DNA of 64,000 bases, taken from Fallopia convolvulus. Lineage: Eukaryota; Streptophyta; Magnoliopsida; Caryophyllales; Polygonaceae. A program made the position numbers and the translations under genes. Numbering within the stretch: position 1 is the first letter of the stretch; each line of letters begins with the position of its first letter. Location: the NCBI GenBank assembly GCA_964016875.1, contig OZ024734.1, positions 50,636,622 through 50,700,621 of the forward strand. Reading direction: 5' to 3'. Below are positions 10,691 to 22,159 of the stretch, piece after piece. The notes beneath the pieces are model-generated. The model made no database searches, was not told the DNA's origin, and saw nothing but the letters and a program-made list of their open reading frames with translations.

Positions 10691-13600
10691 ATGAATATAT
10701 CTATTAGGTTTCAGTATGGTGGACAATTTGAACTTTTGGGTGATCGATTGGTATATAGAAAAGGCATGGTGTTTACCAAAGCAGATTTAGACCCTGACAT
10801 GCTTTCAAAACTTGATTTAGAAGATTATTTAACGGATGAAAAAGGCATAAATGATATTAAAGAGTTGTGGTACCTCCAAGCTGGAAAAAGCATTAGTAAT
10901 GGCCTAAAACAGCTCATCATGGATGTCGACATCAGAGAAATGTTGGATTCAATTAAAGGGGATCGAATTGCCCATGTGCATGTTGTTAGAGGGAATGACA
11001 TGAGCCCGACTCAATTCCATAATTCCACAAGCCATGGAACCAAAGCTCAATTATCAAAATCTCAAGAATGTGATGAATCTGATGACGAGGACATTATACA
11101 ACAACCAAATTCCTCTTCTTCGGACACAAATTTCAGTTTCAAAGATAGTGAGGAAGAAGACGATGACATTTTTGAAGAGTTTGTAGATCACACTGTCGTT
11201 GATGACCAGGGAACACTTGTTGGTGAAGAGGTCGATGCTATTTCCATTGAAGAACTTGAGTTTGATGATTCTGGTTGTTTGAGAAGCGAAATTGATTCCG
11301 ATGGAAGGAAAATGCCCAGGTATGATAACCTAAAACCATTAAACTCACTATTTCAGTAATGTATAATATCCACCTGATTTGCAATGTTTCAATTTGATAT
11401 TTTAATAGGTATCCTGAGTTCAACCCACATTCAGATTTCAAGAAACCTTTTTCACTCAAAGTTGGTATGATATTTGGTTCAAATGACATCTTTAGAAGGG
11501 CTCTACGTCAATTTTCTATCACAAAAGGTGGTGATTTTTATTATCTACATAATGGCAAGAGAAAGGTGTCAGCGTATTGTAAATACAAATGTGATTGCAA
11601 CATGCAGCATGCAAGGAAGAAGTGCATTTGTAAGGAGGTTTTATGTGGTTTCAAAGCTTGTGCAAGACAAATTGGGAAAGAAGAGCTTCAATCTTGTGCG
11701 TAGTTGTGGATGGCATTTAGAGAATAGTAAAGTGAGATCAGTGTGGTTGGCTGAAAAATACATTGAACATTACGGAGATGATCCACATTGGCGAAAAATA
11801 CATTGAACATACAATCTTGAGAGAGTACACTGTTACCGTCAATTACTCTCAAGCATATAGGGCTAGAATGAGGGCATGCATCACGACCCAAGGGGATGCT
11901 TCTGATCAATATGGATTGGTATGGGATTATGCCGCTGCCATTATAAAATGGAACCCAGGGAGCTCATCTTATGTGAAGGTGGATTTGAGCTTTCCAGAGA
12001 GACCATTGTTTCAGCGATTGTATATATGTTTGGATGCATGTAAGAAAGGTTTTTTTAGAGGCATGTAGACCAATTCTAGGTCTAGATGGTTGTCACTTGA
12101 AAGGGGTATACACTGGCCAAGTACTAGTTGCAATTGGGAAAGATAGAAATGAAAACATATTTCCAGTATCATATGTAGTGGTTGAGGAGGAAAGAAAAGA
12201 AGCTTGGTGTTGGTTCTTGGAAAATCATATGCAAGATCTAGGCAATGCATGCATCACATTCATGTCAGATAGGCAAAAGGTTTGTGCTTCCTTTTCTTGA
12301 CTTTTATTTGATTCTTTTTACATCTCAATATATCATGCTAAAGTTTGGAAAATCTTATTGTTATATTTTAGTTATAATGCAGTTTTGCTAGTGTTAAAAA
12401 ACTGAATATAATGCACCAAAACTGAACTGAATATAGGGCTGGAAAAATGCATATAATGCACCAAAACTGAACTGAATATAGGACTGGAAAACTGTAATCT
12501 GGGAGACTGAATATAATTTAGTTTTTCTAGAGATGGAAAACTTAATATAATGCAGTAAACTGAACTAAATATAATGCAGTATACAAAAAAATATAATGCA
12601 GCAAACAGAATATATCTTATGACTATTTTATATATTTTGTAGGGATTGATTGAAGCATTGAATTAAGTGGTCCCTTGGGCTGATACTAGAGTATGCGTAA
12701 GGTATTTATACAATAACTTTAAAGTCCAGTGGCCAGGGAAAGCTTACAAAGGTGCAATCGGGGAGGCTGCAAGGGCTACAACTAAGGTTGGATTTGACAA
12801 TCCCGTGAATTTCATAAAGAGTTTAGATGAAGCAGCTTTCTCATATTTGATCCAAGCAAACCCACACACATGGTCCAGACATGCATTTAATACTAGTTGC
12901 AATTCAAATATGTTGTTGAACAACGTTTGTGAGAGCTTTAATAGCTACATATTAGAAGCTAGAGATAAGCCAATCTTGACCATGTGTGAGTGGATTCGAA
13001 GACAATTGATGAAAATATTTAGCAAAAAGAGGGAAGGTATGAACAAATATTCAGGAACTCTAACTCCTAAGACATAAAAAAAACTCGAGGCTGCTAGTGA
13101 GAGCCTAAATAGGTGCATAGTTTATATGGCTGGAGAAGATAAATATGAGGTTGACCACGGTGATCAAAGGTATGTGTTTTGTACTTTAATTTCATGTATG
13201 ATTTGATATGTATGCATACTTAAACTTAGATGGATTTAAAATGAGAGTATATTTTCTAGGTATGTGGTGGACTTGACATTAAAAAGTTGTGGTTGTTACA
13301 AGTGGAAGTTAACTAGAGTCCCATGCTGCCATGTTGTTGCTTGCATTTTGAAGAGAAGGTTGAAATTGGAGAATTTTGTTGACCATTATTATAGCAAGAA
13401 ATCATACTTGAGGGCCTACAATCAAATTGTTCAACCCATGCCTGGACAATCATAATGGGAGAAATCAGGTATGCCTCCCCCTATCCACCTAAGTTTGTGG
13501 TTCAACTCGGAAGGCTAGAAGACGAGAAGAAGGAGAACAAGCACCTGCAAGAAAAAAAGGATAATATTTGGTAAGAATAAATGCTCTCAATGTGGCAATA

Positions 13601-13761
13601 AAGGACACACTAAACGCACATGTAAAAATCCTTCCAAGGCACCAGCTGCGCCTAAGACCAGCAATATGGGAGGGAGACCAAAAAAAAAGGGACACCTTCC
13701 GGGCTGGTTGCATTCCAAAAGGCATATAAGGAGACAAGTATCAAGTTCATTTCATAACTAG
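10691..13761 (+). pseudogene. MuDR-type MULE transposase, disrupted
   Basis: The first exon, 10691-11319, starts with ATG. It encodes an N-terminal PB1-like region (GGDFELLGD-type start, here GGQFELLGDRLVYRKG) and a long acidic linker. It ends at CCCAG/GTATGA, and the next exon opens at 11409 (AATAG/GTATCC). Then come a DNA-binding region, the MULE domain with LGLDGCHLKG (first catalytic Asp, about 12080) and FMSDRQK, and a SWIM-type finger at about 13282-13345 (CGCYKW...VPCCH). A CCHC knuckle CSQCGNKGHTKRTC at about 13578-13620 ends it. Frameshifts fall near 11590-11650 and at the T run near 12050. Stops occur at 12663 (GAATTAAGT) and 13074 and between the SWIM and CCHC parts. The family catalyses cut-and-paste transposition in the nucleus; this copy cannot make a full-length product. 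Confidence 0.88.
12404..12500 (+). repeat. Two-unit intronic minisatellite in the MULE
   Basis: The phrase ATAATGCACCAAAACTGAAC followed by TGAATATAGGRCTGGAAAA occurs twice with a period near 49 bp, in the intron between the two halves of the MULE domain. Shorter TGAATATAATGCA variants continue to about 12610. Confidence 0.6.
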
Positions 13762-14060
13762 TTGAGTATACTTCTTATGTGTGAATTTAATCTTCTTAAT
13801 TGGTGTGTTTTTTATTTTTAAGGTCAACTCAATGTACAATCAGAACTTAGGCATGAGTTTGCATGAGCAGCAAGTGGTAATGAGTCAAATAGTGATTTCT
13901 TCCATTGCAAGTCAAACACATGAATCTACAAGTAGTGCATAAGGAACAACTCAAGGAGTTAGTTCAAGGCAATTGCTGGTGTAGTGAGCAACAAAAGCAT
14001 CTTTCTTTTTGGCTTATGGAATCAAGTTGTAATGGCTTAGTTAAAGGCAATTTCCTGATG

Positions 14061-14200
14061 TTTGAACTAGTTTATTTCCTACTCTTTTTGTACTTGTGGA
14101 AACAAGTTGTAATGGCTTAATTGAACTAGTTTATTTCATACTGTTTGAACTAGTTTATTTCCTACTCTTTTTGTACTTGTAGAAACAAGTTGTAATGACT
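14061..14200 (+). repeat. 83-bp period direct repeat in the MULE 3' region
   Basis: The block starting TTTGAACTAGTTTATTTCCT and running through TTGTACTTGTRGAAACAAG to TAATGRCTT occurs at 14061-14117 and 14144-14200. It is non-coding and lies downstream of the transposase. Confidence 0.75.
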
Positions 14201-15777
14201 TGAATTAAGTTGGAAATTTCATCTTCAATGTTTGAACTAGTTTATTTCAGCTGGTTTCTATATTTCAGATGTATTTTAGCTAGTTTTTGTATTTTTTCTA
14301 TAAATTTCATCTTTATATTTCAGTTGTACAGAATTTTATTTCTGTATTTTAGGTTGCTGTACAAAACAACAGTTCTATAAATGAGTCAAAATGTCTGACT
14401 GGTTTTGTTTAGACCTTGTGTAGCTCTTCTTTGATGTCATAGAATGGATCAATAAGATCCCCACTAAAATACAAAATACCAGTCCAACACCTGCTGTATT
14501 TTCTTTGATGCTCCTTTTATTTCAGCTTAATTATTTTAGCTTTATAAATCAACAAAATGTAAGTTAAAGCTAGAAATTTAGTAAAATGCAAGTACAATTT
14601 TGATGCACAAATTCAAATCTGCAACTTTGGCTTTCATTTCAGTACAACAACAGTCTACAACACACATTTTTCATTCCTAAACACTAGTTTACAAACACAC
14701 TAGACCTTGTCTCTAAATTACACACCACCACAAAGCATCAATAGCTTTTCAACAAGTTAAAAACCAGCAAAATCACCAAAATAAGGATCAATGCAAAGTA
14801 GATTTTGTTCTTCCGCCTTGCAATTTCCAACTCGGAGTTCAATCTTTCAATCCGTCTAAGCAAGTCAATGCTAATAGCTCTTTGTCGGCCGGTTGTTCCA
14901 GGTTCATACCACATGAAAAAGCCACAATTTAAACCAACCTATCACCAGGAAATTACAAATTCAATTCAAGCAAAAATTACCCCGTAAGATCTACACCTTT
15001 AAAATCTTCTTCTAGGATTCAATTTAGTCCAAGATGTTCTTAATCTTGCCAATTGTCCACAATGACAAAACACTTGTGCTCTCTCGGTTGGATGTGCATT
15101 TGAAGAAATTGATGAAGACGACCTCATTTTATCTAGTCAAAACAGGATAATAAAGACCTCAATGAAGAAGTGCACATTCAAATCTGAACAAGAAAATAAT
15201 AAAAAGAATACCTCAAATTAATTCAGCTAACATCTTTAAAAATACCAATAAAGTACTAGTGCATCTTCAAATGAAACTTTCTATTACTGATTTTTTTTTC
15301 AAATTAAAGAAGATTAACAATGAATGAAATATGTACTACTTCAGAATTACTGCAAATTCAACGGTTGTCATCCATGGCAAGTGGACAAGATGAGTTCAAT
15401 AACTTTTTGAAACCCTATCCCTAGAATTTACTCTTTATTTGAATTTTATATGAAATCTTGGACAAGTTAATCAATACCTGTTGAAGATGACAATCCTCGA
15501 ATCCTATATCGAGCCCTATCTCTAGTGAGCAGTAGCCTCAATTGATCTCCAGCCAATAAGCCCTCGAGCAGTAGGGAGAGCAAGCCAATGAGCCCTTGAG
15601 CAGCAGTAAGCGCGAGCCAACAAGCCCGATCCTTTTGCAAGTGTGAGCCCGAGCCTTTAGAAGCGACCCCTTGTCTACCACTCACTATCGATTGAGCCTT
15701 TCTTCTCTCTCGCTCATGTATTGATTTGGAACTTGGAACTAGAAGGGATGAAAGTACGCTTTTGATTTAACCTAACC
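14201..15777. other. Non-coding 3' half of the MULE
   Basis: AT-rich DNA between the transposase and the right TIR. No conserved protein was recognised on either strand. The part nearest the TIR (15470-15700) is richer in G and C and repeats GAGCCC / CAGTAG phrases. Confidence 0.4.
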
Positions 15778-15952
15778 CAGGGGCTAATTTAGTCTTTTAA
15801 CCCACACTTAACGGGAGAATGGATGAAATATTAGTCCGGGTGGTGGTTTGTAAACGAAACTATAATAAAGGGTGGTTTTCTGTAATTAACGATATAAGGG
15901 GTGGTTTTTTGCAAAAAAGATAAGATAAGGGGTGGTTTCCTGTAATCCACCC
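15778..15952 (-). repeat. MULE right terminal inverted repeat
   Basis: Partner of the left repeat, equal in length. The outer end reads TCCTGTAATCCACC, against AGGTGAATTATAGGA on the left. Confidence 0.9.
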
Positions 15953-15961
15953 TAATTATTA

Positions 15962-16354
15962 AAACTAACACTTATCTACTAACCACCTCCTCTTCGTAAA
16001 GATTATAACCTTGCACGTCTAGTTGGTGGGCACCCTGTTTGTCTAAATTGGTTTGGAAGGAGTATGGTGGACCATGCAACTCGAGTGTTTCAGTACTACT
16101 CGCATGGTGAATAGTTTGGCCGTGATGGCGGGTTTGAGAAAGTATGCAAACAAGTATTCATTATGTATATGGAGTAACCATTAGACATTGGTGGCCTTAA
16201 AATCTTTAGCTTGCATTTTAATTTAGGTTCTTAATTTAGGCCGAAGTTTTAGCGGGTATGTTCTTGATTTTGATTGATATTTCAATACTTGATTAATACT
16301 TTCTGCTATCTTGTTTAGATTTCAACAAGATTTATTTGATATGATTGTTTTGGT
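15962..16354. other. Intergenic stretch between the MULE and R-A
   Basis: No gene, RNA or element end recognised. It is the original right flank of the MULE insertion. Confidence 0.4.
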
Positions 16355-16411
16355 CTACTGCTAAAAATATATCTTTAGTTTCCATGTAACTAAGTGACAA
16401 AAGACTTCTAT

Positions 16412-19400
16412 CACTAGTACAAATGATAGACTCAGACCACACTTTTTTTTTGTACATCGGACCACATAATATTAAATGTAGTGTATACCCTGTGTGGTAT
16501 GGGTATCGGACCACATTTAATGCTAACCACGGTGCGGCGTTCGGACCACGTTTGTTAGCTTACACGTTCTAAACTTTGAACCACACTTTTTGAAACCGCG
16601 GTATGAAACTTGGACCACAGTTGTTATTTTCCGCGATGGGAAAAGTTGGACCACACTTATTTAAGAAAACATAATCCCAATGTTTGATATTAAAAAAATC
16701 TTAAAAACTGTTGATATTCAATAGAATCAATAGTAATTAACTTAACAAAGAAGAATCACTCTTATTGTATACAAGTATCAACATACTAGTTATTCAAAAA
16801 ACTCTTCAATGAATACAATTTCAAAAATCCATTGTTATCAATGGCAGACTCCATAATCATAAAAGTATTATCGAAACTACAAATGAGCCTAGGAGTAGGA
16901 ATAATTTGGCTTACACTTCATGACCCATCCAGGGATGCATAATGTTGTTTCTACCAGAGTTTGAAGAGAAGTTAGCCGAGGATTGTTGCAACCCATCAAA
17001 CAAAGATCATGCACATGCATCACATATGAATTGTATCAAAGAAGTATAAAAAGGATTATTAAACCACCAGAACTACTATTCTCTATTCGGCTACCATCTG
17101 ATGCATGTAATGTGCCACAATGAATGAATAATTAAAGAGAAGTATTAGTCATTCTATGATAAAACTCTTCAATGTATGAAATTAAATTCATCCACTTCAT
17201 CACTTGATTCTGTTCAATAGAGTCCTCGCTGATTTTGTTCATGTCATCATTAGACTCAACATTCTACTCGTATGCTTCATATATAGGCATCCTTGGAATC
17301 CTATGAATGGTGACGTTCTTTGTAGGCAATTTTTGAAATCCATTAAAACATGGGAAGCAGATAAATAAAGAATGAGCTAAGTTGCTCAAAATCATAACAA
17401 CAAAAAAATGCAAACCTCATCCACCAAAACTAATAATAGTGACTGGTCTATTTGAAGCAAAAACTTTCAGCTCTTGTTCAAGGCTATCAACCTACAAAAT
17501 TACAATTAAAATATGAAACATTTTCTAATGTAAAAAATTTCTAGCACATGATTAAGAGATATATATCATGCAAAACTTGATAAACAAGACATGTTCCTAG
17601 TGGTTGTGTCACAATCTTACTACCTTAAAAGGCAAGACATACTTTCCCTACTAGATATAATTTTATACAAAACCTGCTAGGATTAGTAGACTTAGGTTAA
17701 TGTATGTACATTAGCAGCTCTTGAAAGTACATCAAAGGCAATTTACCATCTTTTGCCAAGATTGAACCAAAGATAGTTGCAAAGCACGATCAAAATAAAC
17801 TAGTTGGTAAACAATAATTTAGCTCAATGTTACATGCACAACTTGTAAACTAAAAAATGCATCATGAAGTAGAGGGGATGATGAAGATAACAAAAAGCAC
17901 ACTAGCAAAAAAACAACAGGTTATTTCATGACCTAAATATTGGGATGTTTTCTGATGCACTTTTATGCCTTACCTTGGAATCCTATGAATGGTGACGTTC
18001 TTTATAGGCATCTCATCTGTTGAGTTAACCGTCAACAAGTTCTTAACCTGCAATATAAGATCACGAGGCCTTGAGCATGTCCTAATCACCTTCTTTCTGC
18101 ATAGATAATTTGTTCTTCAATCTCATCTTTTTCGAAAGCAAATTAGCAACAAATCTCCAAGTCAAGTACTTATTATTATTGCTAAAACTCAGTAGCACAA
18201 TATACTCACGTAAAATCACAAGCTAATGAAAGATAACTAAATGACGGAAAAGACTAAAAATCATAGGGTTCTCAGATAACTAAATGACGGAAATTATCTG
18301 AAAGATAACTAAATGACGAAAAACCTAAAGCATTAAAATACCTTCAGCTTCGCATATCTGATATACTTTTTCAGACGAAAAACGTAAAGCTATCCTTAAT
18401 CATAATGGATCAAATTACAACGCAACTCCATAGCTACTCCACCTGCAAATGCCAGACCTTCAATTTTTAAGCACACACATAACTTTCAAGATATGCACTA
18501 ACCATTTGATTAGACTCATAACTTTCATCCTATTTATTGCTTGTAATCAATATGCTTGACATGATATGCAATTTCTTCTCAAAATCCAGTGATTTATTTC
18601 ATTTCAGAATCTAAGCTATAAACTTGAGAATGTTCTCTCGATACGATAGAACGGTCTTAAATTGCCCGAATTTTTCTCTTCCAATTCAATCTTCACAAAA
18701 ACCCTAACTAGAAAAAAATACCCGAAGTAGAAGTTCATCAAAGACAAAATTCCTTTAAATTCTACCTATGATCGATGGATCTGGTCCTGTCCTAGGGCTT
18801 TCGCTCAATCTGGATTGTCTACATGCTTATCTCTCGTGCTTTGCTCCCATCGTTCTCAAGGTAGAGAGTGCTCGCTCTTTTGGTTCATCATCACTTATTG
18901 GTTAAGAGGGGTGGTGAATAAATAATTAGAGATAAAATTGAGAAAAAAGTATGCTATTTTAAATATAAATAATGATTCTCTTAAAAAGTGTGATAAAAGC
19001 TAAAACGACTTATATTTCCGATCGGAGGGAGTAATATATTTTGGTTCATCTTCCCTTTGTGTACTAATGTATGTTTAGCAGTACTAACACTATTGTCGAT
19101 GGAATGATTGGTAACCCTTTTCAAAAATTATAAATATGAAAACTTAATACAATTGAAACATTATTACAATTTCGATGATGCAATTTTTAGAAAAGCATAT
19201 TGTACCATATTTAAAAGATAATGAAGCATCAAAATATTGGTTAAACATGAAAAAAAGGAAAAAAAACAATAATTTAGAGACAAAGAGACTATGAAATTAT
19301 TAATTAGACATGAATAAAGAAAAAAATTGATATTATGAAAACTAGTAACTAAGAGAAGATGAACCAAAATATACTAGTTATAAGAAAATGAGAAGGGAGT

Positions 19401-19833
19401 TGCTCCGGAAGTTCCGGCAACTACCTTCTCATTTCTTATAACTAATATATTTTGGTTCTCTTTGTTTCACGATGGGCATCAATAGTACTGATGCATACGA
19501 ATTGATCGAGGGCAAAAATTGGAGGCGGCGGGCTAATTCAGGGTACATTTAATTCACGCTTTTTCCAAAATTAAACCTAGATCACGTATTACTAAAAACG
19601 TGGTGCGAGATATTGAACGGAACCACTTTTATTAATATAATGTGTTCCCCCTAAAAAAGCTAAGCCCAAACCACACTTTTATTTTATTAATATGGTCCAA
19701 TATTATTATGTAAAAGAGAAACTAAAATTGCACCATGAATTTCTTATTTAATGTGGATCGGATATAATGTTTACCCCACGAGTTTATAAACGCGGTAAAA
19801 ATTTGTGGTCCCAACCCCCTTTGTGTACCAGTG
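16412..19833 (+). mobile_element. CACTA-type element, non-autonomous and rearranged, TSD TAT
   Basis: The left end CACTAGTACAAATGATAGAC follows TAT (16409-16411). The right end TTTGTGTACCAGTG (complement CACTGGTACACAAA) is followed by TAT (19834-19836). The left subterminal region repeats GGACCACA-like motifs at about 16435, 16459, 16507, 16534, 16613 and 16650. Inverted versions (TGTGGTCCC, TGTGGATCG) appear before the right end. A second, 17-bp right-end-like sequence followed by TAT lies at 19053-19072, trailed by R sequence. The element has therefore been partly duplicated or inverted together with its flank. No transposase is seen; a direct repeat starting CCTTGGAATCCTATGAATGG occurs near 17288 and 17973. 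Confidence 0.7.
19353..19466. repeat. Imperfect palindrome at the CACTA/R junction
   Basis: GAACCAAAATATACTAGTTA with TAAGAAAATGAGAAGG on the left is mirrored by CCTTCTCATTTCTTATAACT with AATATATTTTGGTTC on the right, around a short centre containing TCCGGAAGTTCCGG. R-B has only the left arm (about 32132-32180), so the right arm was added in R-A by an inverted duplication. Confidence 0.75.
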
Positions 19834-19993
19834 TATGTTTAGCAGTACTAACACTATTGTTGAATGGATTGAGTGGAAACCTTTTTAACTACCTATCAAA
19901 TATGAAAACTTACTACAATCTCTTTGTCTCTAAATCTGAAAAGACTCCTTTTGCTCCGGAAGAACGAAGTCTTTTCAGATTCAATCTTATACC

Positions 19994-20137
19994 ATGTCTT
20001 CTAGTTACCCATCGTTTGTCGATGTAATGATGGAAGATGCGAAACAAAAGGCAATGATTGATTTTCAACAATCTAGACCTGATTTTCTTTTGCATTTTTC
20101 CTTCATATGTTTTGTGTATGTATGTAGTGAATGGTGA
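19994..20137 (+). other. Short open frame conserved in R-A and R-B
   Basis: An ATG-initiated frame of about 47 codons with the core PSFVDVMMEDAKQKAM. R-B has the same frame at about 32293 with few replacements (PSFVDVMMEDAKQKAM unchanged). A second frame follows from an ATG at 20183 (R-B near 32481) with GGREVN and ARRKDH, and a possible donor GTAAGC after it. I do not recognise a family. It could be a captured gene fragment. Confidence 0.3.
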
Positions 20138-20705
20138 TCATTGTTTGTTTTAATAATCCGAAAATTTTTATTTGGGAACTGTAATGGAAGGGGACGACTG
20201 TAGTGGTGGGAGAGAGGTCAACCTCAATGCTCGTGTTTTCAAGGCGAGAAGGAAAGACCACAGTGTAAGCAAACTAAATAGAATTGGTATTTGTTTGTTG
20301 AGCGGGTCTATCGGGATAGTTGTCACCTGGACTTCATGGGGTGCAGCAGCATGAGCCCTAGCAGTGGGATCCATCGACACATCATCAGCTACAACTCTTG
20401 TGACCGTTGCATACGCTCCTTGGATCAATGGTGGGATTCTCAAGAGTGTGTCAAAGTCTGCACTCGTTAAGACCATATATGTTGCAGTAATGTTTTTCTA
20501 CTTGGTTTGCTTGACCCGACATTGCTTCCAAGTGAAATCAAATTCCATCCGATTTATCCTCACAACAACTTCAATCCAAACGTGAATCACCCTCATTCCT
20601 GGTGAGAGCGTCCGCCCAGAGCTGGTCGTACAGAATATACACAACCTTTAAGATAATAAAAATTAAAGACATCAATATTCTTAATTGATTTAGGTTTAGA
20701 AGATA

Positions 20706-20740
20706 CTAGTGTTAGTTCTCGTACCTTGTACGAGATTTTG
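20706..20740 (-). mobile_element. Helitron-type 3' terminus in R-A
   Basis: On the plus strand A/CTAG is followed 7 bases later by the perfect stem-loop TCTCGTAC-CTT-GTACGAGA. Read on the minus strand this is a hairpin a few bases before CTAG-T, the usual Helitron 3' end. The element body would extend to the right; its 5' TC end was not located. Confidence 0.55.
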
Positions 20741-22159
20741 TAAAATTATTGTATTATTTATAAGTGTTTGTTAATTTTTTTTAAAAATCAGTAATCATAT
20801 TTTAAGAACTTGAGTGTTACCAATAATATTGCACAACTTGTATTGGTGTAATAAAATAATAAAGTTATGAAATAATTTGCTAAACTTAGGTTTGTTATCA
20901 AACTTAATGGTTTCATTAAATTTGATAAGAAATATGAACATATTTTTTGAAGAATTTATATAAATACAGCAAATAACCAAGCATAAAATTCTGATTTTAA
21001 TTACATTTTTTTTGCTATCGCAATATATAATATTTAAAATGGAAGAAATACATTTGTGTTAGGAATTCTTGGGGACAGAGGGAGTAGTAAATAGTTTTTA
21101 AGTAGGAACGTTTGTGGTATGAATTCAATACTATTTTTAGAAAAATATAGACTAACTTTTAGCAATTTTGCTATGTTTTTATTATCTTTAACTATAATCA
21201 ATTAACTCTTATAAAATAATTATTTTAATATGAGTTGGGATCACATGAGGAGTATGTTTAACCTAAAAAATAAGGACTAACATAAGCCATTTGATCCAGC
21301 TAATTAACGGTGAGATCACACTCCTTTTTTAAATGGCTAGGGGTAGTTTAGTACTTTTGTTGTTGTTTTTATTTTTTCCTTTTTATTTCCCCATCGCCTT
21401 CGCGGGGGAAATTCTACCGATCGTCAACTTTGGTTCTTGTTTCGAATTGAGCTCGACTCGGAGGATCGTCGACTCTGGTTCTTCCATTACAACATTGTTA
21501 TCGTCTATCGATCAAAGCTGGTACTTGTTTCGAATCAAGCTTGAGAAGGATCTCCGTTTTTTATTTTTGCTCATATGTCTACCATGGGAGATTCCCGATC
21601 GGAATCGGAGCAATGAGAATTGTCTTCTCGGTCGGGATTGAATCCTTTGTTGGGAGTTTCTGTAGCCGATTTTGAAGGCAACCGCCTTGTCCACCCAACA
21701 ATTCAACGCGATCGTATGAAATTCAATTTTCCTCTTTCTTAAATCATTGAATTTTCAGATTGTTCCATGAACTAATTTGGCTTTAATTAGATTTTTGTTT
21801 TGAGACTTCGTTTGCATTTGTTCTATGAATGATGTGTGTTGGTTTGATTCAGAAGATTGGAGAGCTTTGTGGTAGGAATTTTGAGACTTTGTTTGCATTT
21901 GTAAGCATATTTATGCCTAGAGGTTTGTGTTCCACGTTCTTTGTCAATGCTATTGATAGGATTTGACAATTTGTTTCTAAGATGAAAGGGAAATTGGTAT
22001 GAACTAGTAGAAGGTTGACATCATGCTTCTTTTGATGGATTTAAGCATGCTTTTGTGATTGTTTCTTTTTGCGGTTGGCATCCTGCTTTGTAATTCACTT
22101 TTACATATTCGTAATGCACTTTCAGTGAATTAACATCCTTAATTATCCTTTTATCTTGT

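Larger units (their letters stand above)
9919..15952 (+). mobile_element. MuDR-type MULE, about 6.0 kb, long TIRs
   Basis: Terminal inverted repeats occupy 9919-10093 and 15778-15952, both 175 bp. The 9-bp target duplication TAATTATTA is at 9910-9918 and 15953-15961. Length, 9-bp TSD and the internal transposase on the plus strand (10691-13761) identify a Mutator-like element. Weaker inverted similarity continues inward (GATAGGGCTCGATATAGGGC at about 10210 against its reverse near 15520). The transposase is broken, so the copy is not autonomous. Confidence 0.92.

Noticed and set aside
21333..21641. ATG-started frame with a signal-peptide-like start (MARGSLVLLLLFLFFPF).
   Set aside because: It lies 100 bp inside the MULE end, upstream of the FAR1 relic. 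There is no homology I recognise after the hydrophobic start, so it is not supported as a gene.
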